Assembly: GCA_028288165.1 (NCBI GenBank) | Contig: JAQBOG010000033.1 | Location: 246,000 to 309,999 of the forward strand | Length of the DNA: 64,000 nt | Origin: Sphingobacteriales bacterium | GTDB taxonomy: Bacteria; Bacteroidota; Bacteroidia; Sphingobacteriales; Sphingobacteriaceae | Direction of reading: 5' to 3' | Part shown: positions 63,185 through 64,000 of the stretch, piece by piece | Layout of the letters: each line of letters starts with the position of its first letter | Numbering within the stretch: position 1 is the stretch's first letter | Notes under the pieces: model-generated | What the model saw: only the letters and a program-made list of their open reading frames with translations | Databases searched by the model: none | What the model was told of the DNA's origin: nothing | Program-made: the position numbers and the translations under genes

Positions 63185-63628
63185 TTAAAGTTTAATGGTT
63201 TTTGGTGATTGAGCCGCATGAGGATGCTCTGTACCTGCATAAACAAACAGATTTTTGTACAAAGCTCTACCCAATATGCCTTTTGGCAACATACCACGAA
63301 CAGCTTTTTCAACTACACGTGTTGGATGTTTTGCCATCAACTCTTTTGGAGAAATGAACTTCTGACCACCTGGGTAACCGGTATAAGAAACATATTCCTT
63401 TTCAGAAAATTTGTTTCCGGTCAATTTGATTTTGTCTGCGTTAATGACAATTACATTATCACCGCAGTCTACGTTCGGGGTGAACGATGGCTTATTCTTC
63501 CCTCTAATGATCATTGCGATCTTGGAAGACAAGCGCCCCAAAATCTCGCCTTCCGCATCAACAACTACCCACTCTTTGTTGACAGTCGCTTTGTTGGCAG
63601 AGACAGTTTTGTAACTTAACGTATTCAC
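63185..63628 (-). CDS. rplM: 50S ribosomal protein L13
   Basis: 147 residues. Motifs are WVVVDAEGEILGRLSSKIAM (about 21-40), RGKNKPSFTPNVDCGDNVIV (about 43-62), and VRGMLPKGILGRALYKNLFV (about 113-132). It is the first gene of the operon with rpsI, rpsB and tsf, and has a good promoter with a short hairpin leader. Confidence 0.97.
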   Translation of the reverse strand: MNTLSYKTVSANKATVNKEWVVVDAEGEILGRLSSKIAMIIRGKNKPSFTPNVDCGDNVIVINADKIKLTGNKFSEKEYVSYTGYPGGQKFISPKELMAKHPTRVVEKAVRGMLPKGILGRALYKNLFVYAGTEHPHAAQSPKTIKL

Positions 63629-63665
63629 TTGCTTGAATTTAAATTAGTTTAACAATATCTATTTT

Positions 63666-63680
63666 CCCTAATTTTTAGGG
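63666..63680 (-). promoter_or_regulatory. Leader hairpin upstream of rplM
   Basis: CCCTAA-3-TTAGGG forms a small perfect hairpin located just downstream of the predicted transcription start and about 38 bases before rplM. Ribosomal protein leaders often carry autoregulatory structures, so this is a candidate. Confidence 0.45.
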
Positions 63681-63684
63681 ACTG

Positions 63685-63714
63685 CAAAGATAGGTTTTTA
63701 TTATTCAATGTCAA
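63685..63714 (-). promoter_or_regulatory. Promoter of the rplM-rpsI-rpsB-tsf operon
   Basis: On the minus strand TTG (in CTTGACA), a 19-base spacer and TATCTTTG match the Bacteroidota promoter consensus. The -7 box begins about 57 bases upstream of the rplM ATG. Confidence 0.75.
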
Positions 63715-63731
63715 GTAGTTGAGTCAAAAAT

Positions 63732-63760
63732 AGTTTGGAGTTTGAAGTTCGGAGTTTGGA
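63732..63760. repeat. Heptad-like tract between inverted TTGAGTC ends
   Basis: Repeats of the form GTTTGGA/GTTTGAA/GTTCGGA, flanked by TTGAGTC (63719-63725) and GACTCAA (63764-63770). It is a low-complexity intergenic element related to the tract at 21861-21898. Confidence 0.5.
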
Positions 63761-63904
63761 AGGGACTCAAATAATACACATTTCTCTATTCTTTTTTTGA
63801 AAATCACTGTTTGTAGTTCTTCGGTTGGTTCAGTCCTGCCATCCGTTCATACTGCTCAAGGCCTTAATCACAGGGCCGGTATCCCAATGTCATTAAGTTA
63901 AGGA

Positions 63905-64000
63905 TTACATCGCTCTTTTATAATTAGTTAAGGCTTGATACTTACCTGCTCTGCGCTTTAGTTTCTTTATCCGTGGAACTTTTCTGTTTGGTCGAACTGG
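63905..64000 (-). CDS. C-terminal fragment of a basic protein at the window edge, possibly a transposase
   Basis: The minus strand is open from the edge to a stop at 63905. The 31 visible residues are strongly basic (PVRPNRKVPRIKKLKRRAGK then YQALTNYKRAM), resembling the tails of some insertion-sequence transposases. The identity cannot be settled from this fragment. Confidence 0.4.
   Translation of the reverse strand, partial: PVRPNRKVPRIKKLKRRAGKYQALTNYKRAM

Noticed and set aside
1..64000. CRISPR array, prophage or biosynthetic gene cluster
   Set aside because: No regularly spaced direct repeats, phage structural genes or polyketide/peptide synthase modules were found.

Overview
The window is chromosomal DNA of a low-GC Bacteroidota, most likely a Pedobacter-like member of the Sphingobacteriaceae. 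Reasons: several genes are preceded by the Bacteroidota-type TAnnTTTG promoter box rather than a TATAAT box; there is a TonB-dependent receptor with a CarboxypepD-like N-terminal domain; and DUF3857/transglutaminase, CHRD, fasciclin, YceI and PorT-like beta-barrel families of Bacteroidota type are present. No prophage, CRISPR array, rRNA gene or ordinary tRNA gene was seen. Most of the window is housekeeping DNA.

Layout. 1-8.8 kb: end of a succinate dehydrogenase cytochrome b gene, pdeM-like phosphoesterase, HtrA/Deg protease, dapF, SNF2 helicase, half-size EamA transporter, aat. 8.8-13.4 kb: two intact DUF3857/transglutaminase paralogues and the decayed remnant of a third. 13.4-17.2 kb: a gluconate-type block (gnd, AraC regulator, GntP permease), with an orphan attenuator-like hairpin downstream of gnd. 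17.3-24 kb: TonB-C protein, M23 peptidase, rbfA, hflX, then trpC-trpG-trpE behind a short leader peptide with three tandem Trp codons and a terminator. 24-32 kb: sigma factor, fasciclin, cytochrome c-like and CHRD proteins, a His/Cys-rich small protein with a TonB receptor, a frameshifted beta-barrel gene and YceI. 32-42.7 kb: hisS, DUF1508, low-MW tyrosine phosphatase, a pair of related secreted proteins, fumC, a class C serine hydrolase, a response regulator, YbaB and a propeller lipoprotein. 42.7-46.5 kb: an unusual tRNA-like RNA gene divergent from an Lrp/AsnC regulator, an envelope protein and pdhB. 46.5-55.5 kb: an AddAB-like helicase-nuclease pair, mazEF and a GH3 hexosaminidase. 55.7-64 kb: porin-like protein, ABC exporter, frr, pyrH, nagA, tsf, rpsB, rpsI, rplM, and at the edge a fragment that may be the tail of a transposase.

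The most distinctive items are (1) the tRNA-like RNA gene near 43.1 kb, which has its own promoter and terminator, a canonical tRNA elbow, an odd anticodon arm and a variable region of about 51 nt; (2) a roughly 90-105 bp intergenic repeat with a 9-bp stem, present four times between 25 and 46.3 kb; and (3) the trp leader, whose start codon lies almost at the predicted transcription start. Many transcription units end in recognisable hairpin terminators, listed below.
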